DNA of 48,812 bases from Bacteroidota bacterium (GCA_013285945.1 JABDGP010000017.1:1-48812), one strand, 5' to 3'. Positions 25,888 to 34,860 are shown, numbered from the stretch's first letter. The notes: generated by a model not told the origin, from the letters alone. Made by a program: numbers and translations.

Positions 25888-26658
25888 TTACCAAACTTTC
25901 CATTTAGCCTTACCACTCTCCCAAAGGGAAACGAGTTCGTTCCTATCACGAAGTGTATCCATCGGCAGCCAGAACCCCGAATGTTTATATGCCATCATTT
26001 GATTTTCTTGCGCAAGCCGTTCCATGGGTTGTCTTTCAAATACAGTCGAGTCTCCTTCGATGTAGTCAAAAATATCTGGTTGGCAGACGAAGAACCCACC
26101 ATTGATCCATGATCCGTCTCCCTTCGGTTTCTCAGTAAACGATTTCACTTCATTTTTGTCGCTTAAGTTTAGCGCACCAAAACGACCTGACGGTTGCACC
26201 GCTGTCACTGTAAGGTGTCGATTATTCTTCTTATGAAATTCAACCAACGCCGGGATATTTACTTCACCCACACCATCGCCATAGGTAAGCATAAACGGTT
26301 TATCATCAGTATATGACTTTATCCTCTTCACACGCCCACCTGTCATAGTCTCCTGGCCAGTATCAATTAATGTAATTTTCCAGGGCTCAGCCAGAGAGTT
26401 ATGTACTTGGGTAGAGTTGGAAGACAGGTCTATAGTAATATCAGACTGATGACGAAAATAGTTGGCGAAATATTCTTTGATAACGTATCCCTTGTATCCT
26501 AAACATACGATAAACTCATTGTAGCCATAATGAGAGTATATCTTCATAATATGCCAAAGGATTGGCTTCCCACCAATTTCAACCATAGGTTTGGGTTTCA
26601 ACTCTGTTTCTTCGCTTAACCGTGTTCCAAAACCACCTGCAAGAATAACTACCTTCAT
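25888..26658 (-). CDS. rfbF: Glucose-1-phosphate cytidylyltransferase
   Basis: A 256-residue nucleotidyltransferase opening VVILAGGFGTRLSEETELK, with KPKPMVEIGGKPILWHIMKIY following, which is diagnostic for RfbF rather than RmlA or GalU. LTYGDGVGEVNIPALV provides the metal-binding Asp, and NGGFFVCQPDIFDYI the sugar-binding loop. It makes CDP-glucose from CTP and glucose-1-phosphate. It sits 42 bases after the wzc gene, and rfbG follows after 12 bases. I see no promoter in the 42-base gap. Confidence 0.92.
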   Translation of the reverse strand: MKVVILAGGFGTRLSEETELKPKPMVEIGGKPILWHIMKIYSHYGYNEFIVCLGYKGYVIKEYFANYFRHQSDITIDLSSNSTQVHNSLAEPWKITLIDTGQETMTGGRVKRIKSYTDDKPFMLTYGDGVGEVNIPALVEFHKKNNRHLTVTAVQPSGRFGALNLSDKNEVKSFTEKPKGDGSWINGGFFVCQPDIFDYIEGDSTVFERQPMERLAQENQMMAYKHSGFWLPMDTLRDRNELVSLWESGKAKWKVW

Positions 26659-26700
26659 CTTAATTACTTTAAGGCATCAATTACCGATAGTGCCGTTTAT

Positions 26701-29064
26701 TTATGAATAATAGCCGTCACCATTTTTCTTTTTTCCATATCCGTAGCCATACCCGTAGCCATAACCATAACCATAGCCATAACCATAGCCGATACCCGAT
26801 TTGTAAATGTCATTTAGTACTATGCTAATGTTTCTCAGTTTGCCTGTATTGTAAAACTCCTGAACGTCTTTCAGAAACGTTTTAGGAGTGTAGTTTTGCC
26901 GTGTAACAAAGACCGTGTGATCCGCATACTTTGCTAGCACAAATGCATCTGTAACTATCGCCAAAGGAGGGGTATCAATTATAATGTAGTCATAGACCTC
27001 CAATGCTTCCTTAATTAATTTATCAAATTGGTCGGTGAGTAACAACTCAGATGGGTTGGGGGGCACTGGGCCACCACTTATCAAATCAAGGTTTTCAATT
27101 GAAGTATGCTGTACTATGTCAGAAAAAGAGTTAAGCCGGCTCAGATAGCCGCTCAATCCTACTACATTATTCAAATCAAAATCAGTAAAAATCTTTGGCT
27201 TTCGCATGTCCGCTCCAATGATTAATGTCTTACGTCCAGACATGGCAAAAACCGTTGCTAAGTTAATAGTAGAGAAGGTTTTACCTTCACCACTTATAGA
27301 ACTGCTAACAAGAAATACTTTTTTTGCCTGATTACCCGTAAAGAAATTCAGATTAGATCGGATAGCTCGGAATGATTCTGCAACTGCAGATTTCGGTTTA
27401 AGGGTTACTGCCAGGTTGTCTTTAGCCTCATAATGACCAATACCCCCAATAAACGGAATAGATGTAATTTTATCAATATCCTCTTTCGATTGGATTTTTT
27501 GATTTATGAATTCGAGTAGCACAAAAGCTATTATCGGTATAACCAATCCCAAACTCCATCCATAAAAATAATTTCTTCCGGTTTGGGGAGAAATAGCTCC
27601 TCCCTGCATTGGTGGGTTAACCATCGTTATGTCAGATACGTTGGAAGCTCTGGAAATTCCGGCCTCCGACATTTTTTGCATAAGAAATACATAGAGGTTT
27701 TCCAACAGTGAATAGTTTCGTTGGATAGAGACCAACTGCCGTTGAGCCAATGGAAGAAGGTCTATTTGCTTTTCTAATTCAGTTATCTGCTTTTGAAGCA
27801 GGTCAGATTTCAATTTGTCAGTGACTCGTAACGTATTTATTGACTCGATCAAATCCTTCCTGATCTCAGCAAGTCGTTTGATACCCCCTTGCACAAGAGG
27901 GTTTTCATCCTTTCCTTTTCCGACAAAAAGCTTAAGCTCCAGTTGAATATTAATCATCTTACTCACAAGCTCAGTCAATACCCCATCGCCAACACCAACC
28001 GAAGACGGCAACACAACCAGGTCAAGATTATCCCCATGCCCGATATACTTCACTAAATAATCGTAATAATTTGACCTGATAATAAGTTCTGTCTTCTGAA
28101 GTTCCAACGGGCTTAATTTGTCAAACAATCGCTTAGCTTCCTCATCCAGACCAACCGATGAATTACTAATTTTGAATTGCTCTATCTGCCCCTCAAAAAT
28201 TTTGAGCGAATCCGAAATTTCTTTCAACTGGCCTTTTATAAATCGAATAGTTCGTTCTGCTTTTTGGTTTTTCTTCTCCAGGTCATATTGTTGATATGCT
28301 GAAATAAGACCATTGATAAAATTTGATTCCTTGTTGGGGTTTGGTCCATTAATACTCAAATTAAGTACACCTGACCCTTCTTCAGCCCAATCTACATTAA
28401 GCCTACCAACATAAGAACCAGTAACCGCAGCGGGATCCAAAAAAGTAAGCAGGAACGGAATATCTTTAATTTCCTCAATGCTCCCGAGCGAGTCCTTAGT
28501 TATTACAAAATGATGACCTGCATATTCGATACTGTCATTGAAGTTAAAAATCTTTCCACTTTCCTTTGCCTTGTTTCCTGTACCACTTATCAGAAAGGTC
28601 CTTTCATTAATAGTCTTGAACATCAATGATGCTCCGTAGGATCCATTGCGAACCAATAGTCGTGCCTGCACAGGCAGACCATAAGCTTCGGATGTTTTAA
28701 AATTACCTTGCTGGAAAAATGCAACTTCAAAATTCAATTTTTCAATTACGCTCCCTACCATTGGATAAGACCGAATGATGTAGGGCTCATTAAGGTAGTT
28801 TCTATATGGATCAACCAAAGAATTTTTGTACAACAGGTCTGCCCCATTTGAGTCCTCTTTCTCGAGAATAATCACTGATGCACTCACCGGATAAATACGC
28901 TGAGCATACCGGTTTTGAAGGTAAGCAGCACCAATGCCGATTGCCAGCGAGGCTGCCACTAAATACCAGTATCTCAATATACGATACCAAACTCTTTTAA
29001 TATCAATTTTGAGGCCTTCATTTCGAATGTCCTTTACCCTTAATTCAGGTTCTTGATTCGCCAT
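26701..29064 (-). CDS. wzc: Tyrosine autokinase / chain-length regulator (Wzc-like) with Tyr-Gly repeat tail
   Basis: A Wzc/BY-kinase of 787 residues from ATG 29064 (MANQEPELRV), which leaves one base after the wza stop; an ATG at 29091 would overlap wza by 26 bases. A Wzz domain with one TM (about residues 30-50) is followed by a coiled-coil-rich periplasmic part, a second TM near 495-515, and a cytoplasmic kinase with Walker A SISGEGKT (589-596), Walker A' GADMRKP and Walker B YIIID (about 693-697). The C-terminal tail is (YG)9 at 760-777, then KKKNGDGYYS, giving eleven tyrosines as the likely autophosphorylation cluster. It controls polymer length and export with Wza. Confidence 0.92.
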   Translation of the reverse strand: MANQEPELRVKDIRNEGLKIDIKRVWYRILRYWYLVAASLAIGIGAAYLQNRYAQRIYPVSASVIILEKEDSNGADLLYKNSLVDPYRNYLNEPYIIRSYPMVGSVIEKLNFEVAFFQQGNFKTSEAYGLPVQARLLVRNGSYGASLMFKTINERTFLISGTGNKAKESGKIFNFNDSIEYAGHHFVITKDSLGSIEEIKDIPFLLTFLDPAAVTGSYVGRLNVDWAEEGSGVLNLSINGPNPNKESNFINGLISAYQQYDLEKKNQKAERTIRFIKGQLKEISDSLKIFEGQIEQFKISNSSVGLDEEAKRLFDKLSPLELQKTELIIRSNYYDYLVKYIGHGDNLDLVVLPSSVGVGDGVLTELVSKMINIQLELKLFVGKGKDENPLVQGGIKRLAEIRKDLIESINTLRVTDKLKSDLLQKQITELEKQIDLLPLAQRQLVSIQRNYSLLENLYVFLMQKMSEAGISRASNVSDITMVNPPMQGGAISPQTGRNYFYGWSLGLVIPIIAFVLLEFINQKIQSKEDIDKITSIPFIGGIGHYEAKDNLAVTLKPKSAVAESFRAIRSNLNFFTGNQAKKVFLVSSSISGEGKTFSTINLATVFAMSGRKTLIIGADMRKPKIFTDFDLNNVVGLSGYLSRLNSFSDIVQHTSIENLDLISGGPVPPNPSELLLTDQFDKLIKEALEVYDYIIIDTPPLAIVTDAFVLAKYADHTVFVTRQNYTPKTFLKDVQEFYNTGKLRNISIVLNDIYKSGIGYGYGYGYGYGYGYGYGYGKKKNGDGYYS
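26735..26788. repeat. Nine-unit hexanucleotide tandem repeat coding for Tyr-Gly
   Basis: The plus strand shows nine near-identical 6-mers of the form CC(A/G)TAN, which on the coding strand are NTAYGG codon pairs for Tyr-Gly. Silent third-base changes (TAT/TAC, GGC/GGT/GGG/GGA) interrupt perfect identity, so it is not a freshly expanded tract, yet it is long enough to slip during replication. Changes by whole units keep frame and only alter the number of tyrosines in the kinase tail. Confidence 0.85.
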
Positions 29065-29065
29065 A

Positions 29066-29887
29066 TTATTTCTTTGAGTAAGCAAGGACAAATAAGATTA
29101 CAGATACCGCTGAAAGGGCAATCGCAACGTTTTGACTGAAGTACCTTCGAAATGGTCTCTGCCTTAAGGGAGGCACAACAATAATGTCATTCTGATGAAT
29201 ATAATAATATGGCGACTTCATATAATCTTCACTCAATAGGTTGATGTAACTCACTTCGGTTTTTGATCCTAACTGTCGAATCAATTTAATATTAGCTCTG
29301 TCTGCTATGTCACTAAGCCCGCCTGCGAGACCTATCGCTTCCAAAACGCTTACTCGATTGTTACCAAAAGTAATAGACCCTTCCCTGTTCACCTCTCCTA
29401 AAATCGTAACTCTGTAGTTCAGAAGCCGGACTTTGACGATTGGTGAGTCCAGATAATGGTTAGCCAGTTCTTGTATTGTATCCTGAGCCTGAAAAACTGT
29501 CATTCCCGAAACTTTAATTCTCCCGATTACCGGAATGGGTATTTTACCCTCATCATCAACCAACTCGCCGATCAATAGAGGAGATCCCTGGGAGTTCGAA
29601 CTGGTTCCAGTAGCTGTGCCAGAGTTTTGCTGAAGTTGCTGACTTGGTTGATTCTGGCCCAAAAAATCAAACTCCTTGGCGGTAAGGCTTTGGTACCTAA
29701 CAGAAAGAATATCATTGGTCTGAATCTTGTAATCAAATTCCTGTAAGTTATAAGACCTCACTACCGAGTCTTTTGGTAAATCCTTCTTATGCAAATCATC
29801 CTTTTGAAGAAATAGGAACTTGCGGTTGGACACACAAGAAGCGAGTACAACCAAAGCCAGAAAAAGGTAAAAATTGGGTTTGCGCAT
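29066..29887 (-). CDS. wza: Polysaccharide export outer-membrane lipoprotein (Wza-like)
   Basis: The start is ATG 29887 (a TTG precedes it). The N-terminus is a lipoprotein signal with lipobox LASC and Cys18. The mature part holds the poly-export domain (QTNDILSVRYQSLT, residues about 55-70), a SLBB-like domain (NYRVTILGEVNREGSITF) and a terminal hydrophobic helix (VAIALSAVSVILFVLAY) followed by Lys-Lys. It would form the export channel for the polymer. At 273 residues it is shorter than E. coli Wza (about 380) but like many Bacteroidota versions. It leads the minus-strand glycan locus and is followed by wzc. Confidence 0.88.
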   Translation of the reverse strand: MRKPNFYLFLALVVLASCVSNRKFLFLQKDDLHKKDLPKDSVVRSYNLQEFDYKIQTNDILSVRYQSLTAKEFDFLGQNQPSQQLQQNSGTATGTSSNSQGSPLLIGELVDDEGKIPIPVIGRIKVSGMTVFQAQDTIQELANHYLDSPIVKVRLLNYRVTILGEVNREGSITFGNNRVSVLEAIGLAGGLSDIADRANIKLIRQLGSKTEVSYINLLSEDYMKSPYYYIHQNDIIVVPPLRQRPFRRYFSQNVAIALSAVSVILFVLAYSKK

Positions 29888-29909
29888 CAAATTTTGGCGA
29901 TAAAGAACT

Positions 29910-29929
29910 CGAAATTTATGAAAATTTCG
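29910..29929. promoter_or_regulatory. Perfect 8-bp inverted repeat between exporter and wza genes
   Basis: The sequence CGAAATTT-ATGA-AAATTTCG lies in the 65-base gap between the ABC exporter stop (29953) and the wza start (29887). The arms are perfect with a 4-base loop. It could be an AT-rich operator for the glycan operon or a weak terminator of the exporter transcript; no T-run follows, so a classical terminator is unlikely. A clear -7 box for wza is not seen. Confidence 0.45.
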
Positions 29930-29952
29930 GGGACAATATAATGTCTCTTGCT

Positions 29953-31908
29953 TCAGGATTCTTCACTCTCACTATCCTCCTCCGGACCTTCTTCGGCAGT
30001 TTCGGCTTCGGGCGTCTCTTCGTCCTCATCCACGGAGCGAGCAAACTTCGCAAACCATCCGCCTTTTTTGATCAACTCTGTAGGGCTGCCTTCCTCCATC
30101 AATTCACCGGCTGATAGTACTATAACATGGTCCGCATCTCTTACCATTGAGTATCGGTGTGCAATGATGATCACCGTATTCTCTTTGCTAACCTCTTTGA
30201 TTGTCTTTTTAACTTCCGCTTCTGTGGCAAAGTCAAGGTTTGCGGTGGCCTCGTCCAATATCAATATGCGCGGATGATCGATTAATATCCTGGCAATCTG
30301 AATCCGCTGACGTTCGCCCACTGAAAGACCAAATCCACTTTCGCCCACTGGCGTATTCAGCCCTTCCGGCAAACGCTGGAGCGTCCCTTCCATACCCGCT
30401 GCAATCGCTGCAGCCTTTACTTCTTCAGTTGTTGCATCGGGTCTCTTATATCGAATATTATCTGCCAAAGTACCGCGAAAGACAGCCCCGTCTGCGGCTA
30501 CCATACCAAGTTGCCTACGAACAGAGGAAGCATCAATCTTCAGTATGTTTTTCCCGTCAATTAGAATTTCGCCCGAGTTTGGCTCGTACAATTTCATCAA
30601 AAGATCAACAGTTGTAGTCTTGCCAGCGCCAGATGTTCCTATTACTGCTGTCACCTTCCCTGGTTCAATGGTAAACGTCAGTCCCTTGAGGATTTCACGC
30701 TCTTTATTATAGCTAAACCGTACATTTTTAAACTCAACTTTCCCGTGCCTGATTTCCCAGTCCTCTCCTTTCTTTTCTTCATGCGTATGATCCGTCAGGC
30801 GGAATGCACGTGCGATGGACGCAACATTCTGCTGAAGATTGACCCACAAACTTGCCAGCGAATCGATCGGGCCGTAAAGCCTGTCAAGGTAAGCAACAAA
30901 CATAACTACATCACCTGGTGTAAGCTGGTGTTGCAGCGTAAGATATCCTCCATAGCCCAGCACCAAAGCAGTTGATAGGCGTGTAAGAACATTCTCCCAA
31001 AAGACATACTGATTAGCCAGCTTTGAACGATTTACATAATCGCGATAAGCTTCATCTGAAATTTTGGAGAACCGGCTTACTTCCCGTTGCTCAGCACCTG
31101 AAAGTTTTACCGTCTTGATACCGGAAAGTGCATCCTGCATACGGGCGGAGACTTCTTCCCATCGGTCGTAATAACTGGAGAGTCCCGACTCCAGGCGGTT
31201 GGCCGAGCGCCAGGCAATCAATAAATAGAATGGAATAACTGCCAGCGAAATCAGGGTCAGCGTAACATTTTGCCAAAACATAATTGCCAGAATACCACAC
31301 AAGCTGATAATCTCCGGAAGAATTTGCTGTGAGAATCCATTGACGATTGCCGAGACTTCTTCCGACTGATTGATTTGCTTGGCCAGTGCCGTGCTCGATC
31401 GCTTGCTGAAAAAACTAAGCGGCAGCCTCAAAACATGACTAAGTGTACTACCGATAAAGCCCTGCTCAATGTTGCACGAAAGCTTCACGTTCATATTATC
31501 ACCAATCAATACAAATAGCTGGCCAAGAAGATTGACAATGAATAAAATGACTACGGAGAACAGTAAAGTCCGGATGGCTTGAACCGGCGTACGTGCAGCT
31601 ACTTCATTTCTGCGGTGCGGCACCTTTGAAATCTTGCTGGTAATGAAATCAAACTCCGAACCTTCTTCATCAACCACCTGTGAGCTATCTGCCTGAGGTT
31701 CGTACTTCTGGCGGGTTTCGTCTTTCGCTTTTTGAATAAACAAGCCAGCCACATCATTGATAGCCTCGCGGTAAATTAACGGCTCAATAAGATTGGCGCC
31801 GGTTCCCAATAAACCGATGAAAACAATCAACAAGAATTTCCGCCAATGCGGAATGATCAATTTGAAAATGTTCTTCCAAACGGATGCTTTAGTCAGAGAG
31901 CCTGCCAT
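29953..31908 (-). CDS. ABC exporter, fused membrane and ATPase domains (MsbA-like)
   Basis: A half-transporter of 651 residues. About six TM segments lie in residues 20-360, then a nucleotide-binding domain with Walker A GTSGAGKTT (424-432), signature LSVGERQ (528-534), Walker B and D-loop ILILDEATANLD (548-559) and H-loop IIIAHR. The Q-loop position reads MVAADGAVF, with no glutamine. The cytosolic insert at about 70-90 is acidic and charged, and the C-terminal 25 residues are almost all Asp, Glu, Ser and Pro. It probably exports a lipid or glycolipid. It lies just upstream of the glycan locus, with a 44-residue-scale gap to it, and may or may not belong to it. Confidence 0.85.
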   Translation of the reverse strand: MAGSLTKASVWKNIFKLIIPHWRKFLLIVFIGLLGTGANLIEPLIYREAINDVAGLFIQKAKDETRQKYEPQADSSQVVDEEGSEFDFITSKISKVPHRRNEVAARTPVQAIRTLLFSVVILFIVNLLGQLFVLIGDNMNVKLSCNIEQGFIGSTLSHVLRLPLSFFSKRSSTALAKQINQSEEVSAIVNGFSQQILPEIISLCGILAIMFWQNVTLTLISLAVIPFYLLIAWRSANRLESGLSSYYDRWEEVSARMQDALSGIKTVKLSGAEQREVSRFSKISDEAYRDYVNRSKLANQYVFWENVLTRLSTALVLGYGGYLTLQHQLTPGDVVMFVAYLDRLYGPIDSLASLWVNLQQNVASIARAFRLTDHTHEEKKGEDWEIRHGKVEFKNVRFSYNKEREILKGLTFTIEPGKVTAVIGTSGAGKTTTVDLLMKLYEPNSGEILIDGKNILKIDASSVRRQLGMVAADGAVFRGTLADNIRYKRPDATTEEVKAAAIAAGMEGTLQRLPEGLNTPVGESGFGLSVGERQRIQIARILIDHPRILILDEATANLDFATEAEVKKTIKEVSKENTVIIIAHRYSMVRDADHVIVLSAGELMEEGSPTELIKKGGWFAKFARSVDEDEETPEAETAEEGPEEDSESEES

Positions 31909-31945
31909 AGACTTTTAAAACGAATTATAACTTTAAAATTAAAAA

Positions 31946-33550
31946 CTATTTTATCATAACAATGCGATTGGTTTTGCCAGCCGTAGGAGTTTGCACACGT
32001 ACATAATATAAGCCGCTGGTAAAATCAGGAAGGGCAATCTGATACGGGTTATTGTCCCAGGTGGCAACTTCCGAGAGTTCGGTCAGCTTTTGGCCAGCCG
32101 AATTAAATATTACGATATTCACAGTCTGACCTTGCGGATCTTTCATAAATAACTTCAATACGTTGTTTGTTACAGGGTTTGGGTAAAGCTCAAATTCGTC
32201 ATCGAAGCTCGTGAGCGTCTGGGCGTTCACAAAATTGGGAATACCATAACCAATTTGGTCATCGGGGTGAGACACTTGTGAGGCCGAATTAATAATACGG
32301 CTATAAATTTCTTTTGCTGACGCATTCGGGAAAGCCTGACGAAGGCCGATGGCAAGGCTTGCCACAAGAGGGCTTGAAAACGAAGTGCCATCGCCGGTAC
32401 CAACACTTCCTGTTGACAATATCAAAACCGATCCGTCGCCAAGAGCGCTGACATCAGGCTTAATGCGTCCGTCGGCTGTGGGGCCGATAGAACTAAATGC
32501 ACTTCTGTAACCCGAATAATCAACCGAGCCGCAGGCTATTACTCCTTCGGCATCGGCAGGCACTACAATATATTTCCAATTGGTATCGCCTTCATTGCCT
32601 GCACTATTCACTACGCTTATCCCCCGGTCAACAGCTTTACTCGCAGCCCGCGAAACCACCGACGTTTTACCATCCAGGTCTTTATATGTGTAGTCCATCG
32701 AAGGGTCATCGAATTGATCGTAACCAAGAGATGAATTGATGACATCAACTCCTGCACTGTCGGCGCGCTCTGCAGCAAACAGCCAGTTATATTCTTCCAC
32801 CCTGTATTCACTGAAAGCATCTTCAGTCTGATAAAGAAAGAAGTTTGCCTTTGGCGCTCCGCCCAAATAGGAGCTTGATGCCACACCCGCTATGATCGAA
32901 AACACTTCCGTACCGTGATCGTACGCAGAATAAACGTCCGTGGAATTGATGACGAAGTTAAAAGCGTCTTTCAATCTTCCTTCTGCAAAAATTGGCTGAA
33001 AAGCAGAGAGGGTATTTACACCGATAAACCCCCCATCGAAAATAGCAACGTCAATGCCTTCGCCCATAAAGCCTGCAGCCTGCATTTTGTCGAGGCCTAT
33101 CATTTGAAGTTGCTGTTGGTTCTGCACGGCAGTGGTCGCAGTGGTCCGTTCAAACTTCTGGTTCGATTTCTGCCGCCCTCCAATCAATTTTGTTCCGGGG
33201 GCAACTAATTCAACTGTAATCACAAAAGGCAAAGCGGCAATAGTTGAAGAAGTGGCGGGGTTAGTTTGTACCAGCACACCATTAAACCAACGTGACGTAA
33301 AGAAAACGGAAGCACCGGTTGCCTTTACTTGTTGTACGTACGACGGGTTTACAGGAAAATCTTCAACACTCACCTGAAAGTTTTCCTGTTTTCTGCGGTC
33401 TATACTTTTCTGAGAAAGAAATTGACCAGGATTTGAAACCGAGAACAAGGTATTGGCTTTATCTTTAAATGAAACAAAATACCGGTTGCTCTGGCCGAAG
33501 AGTGAGAATGGCAGAATAAGGATAAGCAATGCAACGCATCTACCGGCCAT
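31946..33550 (-). CDS. Subtilisin-like serine protease with type IX secretion sorting domain
   Basis: A signal peptide (about residues 1-20, VALLILILPFSLFGQ) is followed by a propeptide-like stretch, then an S8 catalytic domain with Asp172 (AIFDGGFIG), His212 (YDHGTEVFSII) and Ser390 (GTSFSSPLVAS). The C-terminal 80 residues from FELYPNPV (453) to VMIK form a T9SS type A sorting domain, so the protein should be secreted through the outer membrane. This domain is confined to Bacteroidota. The gene overlaps the lipoprotein stop by 11 bases, implying one transcript. The substrate is unknown. Confidence 0.92.
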   Translation of the reverse strand: MAGRCVALLILILPFSLFGQSNRYFVSFKDKANTLFSVSNPGQFLSQKSIDRRKQENFQVSVEDFPVNPSYVQQVKATGASVFFTSRWFNGVLVQTNPATSSTIAALPFVITVELVAPGTKLIGGRQKSNQKFERTTATTAVQNQQQLQMIGLDKMQAAGFMGEGIDVAIFDGGFIGVNTLSAFQPIFAEGRLKDAFNFVINSTDVYSAYDHGTEVFSIIAGVASSSYLGGAPKANFFLYQTEDAFSEYRVEEYNWLFAAERADSAGVDVINSSLGYDQFDDPSMDYTYKDLDGKTSVVSRAASKAVDRGISVVNSAGNEGDTNWKYIVVPADAEGVIACGSVDYSGYRSAFSSIGPTADGRIKPDVSALGDGSVLILSTGSVGTGDGTSFSSPLVASLAIGLRQAFPNASAKEIYSRIINSASQVSHPDDQIGYGIPNFVNAQTLTSFDDEFELYPNPVTNNVLKLFMKDPQGQTVNIVIFNSAGQKLTELSEVATWDNNPYQIALPDFTSGLYYVRVQTPTAGKTNRIVMIK

Positions 33551-34238
33551 AGCTCTTTAATGTCTGCTTATAAATAATTCCGTTCATTATCTTTTGCTGG
33601 CCAAAACATTGGTCGGTAAAATAATTCAACTGAGTTATCTCTTTATAAATCAGGCCCACAGTGGAAGCATATACTTCAAAGCGTTTGTCCTCATATACCA
33701 AATTCTGCTCATTACTTTGAACGACTGTGAGTGTGGTTTTAAATTGCTTCCCATTTGTCAGCGTATAGGGTTGACCGAGGCTTGCCAAACTATCAAGGCT
33801 GTCGGCTTTCAAATCATTATACTGATTTACTCGCCATTTTTCATTATTCCTCAACGGAAAAATCAGATTGACATAAATTACGTTGCTTTCATTTACAATC
33901 ACCTGGCTACTCGTCACACGCATCGTCCAAGTATCAAGATCAGCCCAGGCCTGAGTAGAGTCGGTGCGGGTATATCGATGCGCATCGTAAGTATAGCCTC
34001 CGGCGGAGTTTTTGACCGAATCGAAGATCAATACTTTCAATTGATAGTTTTTGACCGTCTGCCCACCATCACCGCAGGTTAGTTGCAGAATATCCGTTTC
34101 ATTCACATCATAGATTTGATAATTACCCACATGCAATGGGAAATAGGACTGATCCGCTATCGATACGATATCCGAATTAGTGCAGCCGGCAGCTACTATA
34201 AACACCAGGCAGAAAGCTTTCAACACAACTCCTCTCAT
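33540..34238 (-). CDS. Hypothetical lipoprotein
   Basis: The 232-residue protein has a lipoprotein signal, MRGVVLKAFCLVFIVAAGC, with lipobox VAAGC and Cys19. The mature part is mostly beta-strand-like, with YFPLHVGNYQIYDVNET at about 32-48, a pattern seen in Bacteroidota surface or periplasmic lipoproteins with no known role. There are further cysteines at LTCGDGG and DQCFGQ, which might pair. Its stop overlaps the start of the S8 protease gene, so the two are likely one unit; it may assist or be processed by that protease. No function can be named. Confidence 0.75.
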   Translation of the reverse strand: MRGVVLKAFCLVFIVAAGCTNSDIVSIADQSYFPLHVGNYQIYDVNETDILQLTCGDGGQTVKNYQLKVLIFDSVKNSAGGYTYDAHRYTRTDSTQAWADLDTWTMRVTSSQVIVNESNVIYVNLIFPLRNNEKWRVNQYNDLKADSLDSLASLGQPYTLTNGKQFKTTLTVVQSNEQNLVYEDKRFEVYASTVGLIYKEITQLNYFTDQCFGQQKIMNGIIYKQTLKSYGR

Positions 34239-34279
34239 AGCTACACAACGATTGAATAAAAATTTATTTACACCAACCC

Positions 34280-34287
34280 CAAAGTTA
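34280..34287 (-). promoter_or_regulatory. Candidate -7 box for the lipoprotein-protease unit
   Basis: On the minus strand TAACTTTG matches TAnnTTTG and lies 42 bases before the lipoprotein ATG in a 73-base divergent gap. A TTG upstream is only 12 bases away, shorter than the usual spacing, so support is modest. Confidence 0.3.
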
Positions 34288-34311
34288 TTTTATTCTTTCC
34301 AATATTTGGGC

Positions 34312-34860
34312 ATGTTGAAAATCAAAGTCAAAGTGAGCAAAGTCACCAACCTGAGCGAAGCGCGCTACTGCGCCGGCATGGGTGTTGATTTCCTCTCCTT
34401 CCCTGTTTCACAGGTAGATCCCAAAACGTTCGCAGAGATAACCGGATGGGTGGCCGGACCAAAGTTTGGGGTTGAAATAAACTCGGATGACTATGACCAA
34501 TACAAAGCCGACTTCGTTGACACTAATTGTGAGTCTTTGGATACACTTCAGCAAGATCAACTTGCTTTTGTTCATCTTTCGGTGAATGAATGGTTTGAAA
34601 ATAAAGTCAACCTTATCAGGGCAAAGGACAGGATCATCGGAGTAGAATTAAGCATTCATTCGATAGATGATGCCAAACTGCTAATCGAAGAAATATCAAA
34701 AGAGTTCGACGTCTACTTAAAGCCTGCTACTTCCATTGATTTGGAGTCAATGCTGGAGTTGCACATCGCGGGCATCAGCCTTGAAGGTAATCCCGAGACT
34801 AAGCCCGGACTAAAAGAATATCCGCTGGCAGAAATCTTAGAAAAACTGGAATCGGATTAA
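34312..34860 (+). CDS. Degenerate TrpF-like TIM-barrel protein
   Basis: The start is ATG 34312 (182 residues, MLKIKVKVSKVTNLSEARYC); the frame is open further upstream, but that part runs into the divergent promoter region. The N-terminus matches the phosphoribosylanthranilate isomerase opening, yet the catalytic KICG becomes KVSK, so the essential Cys is absent. The C-terminal GISLEGNPETKPGLKEY matches TrpF's closing phosphate-binding and 'PG.K' stretch. It is slightly short for TrpF (about 200). No other trp gene is near. It may have a new sugar-phosphate role or be a decayed paralogue. It ends exactly where the convergent gene ends. Confidence 0.65.
   Translation: MLKIKVKVSKVTNLSEARYCAGMGVDFLSFPVSQVDPKTFAEITGWVAGPKFGVEINSDDYDQYKADFVDTNCESLDTLQQDQLAFVHLSVNEWFENKVNLIRAKDRIIGVELSIHSIDDAKLLIEEISKEFDVYLKPATSIDLESMLELHIAGISLEGNPETKPGLKEYPLAEILEKLESD

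Noticed and set aside
34180-34311. N-terminal extension of the TrpF-like gene
   Set aside because: The extra residues overlap the divergent lipoprotein gene and its promoter region, and the family sequence begins at ATG 34312.
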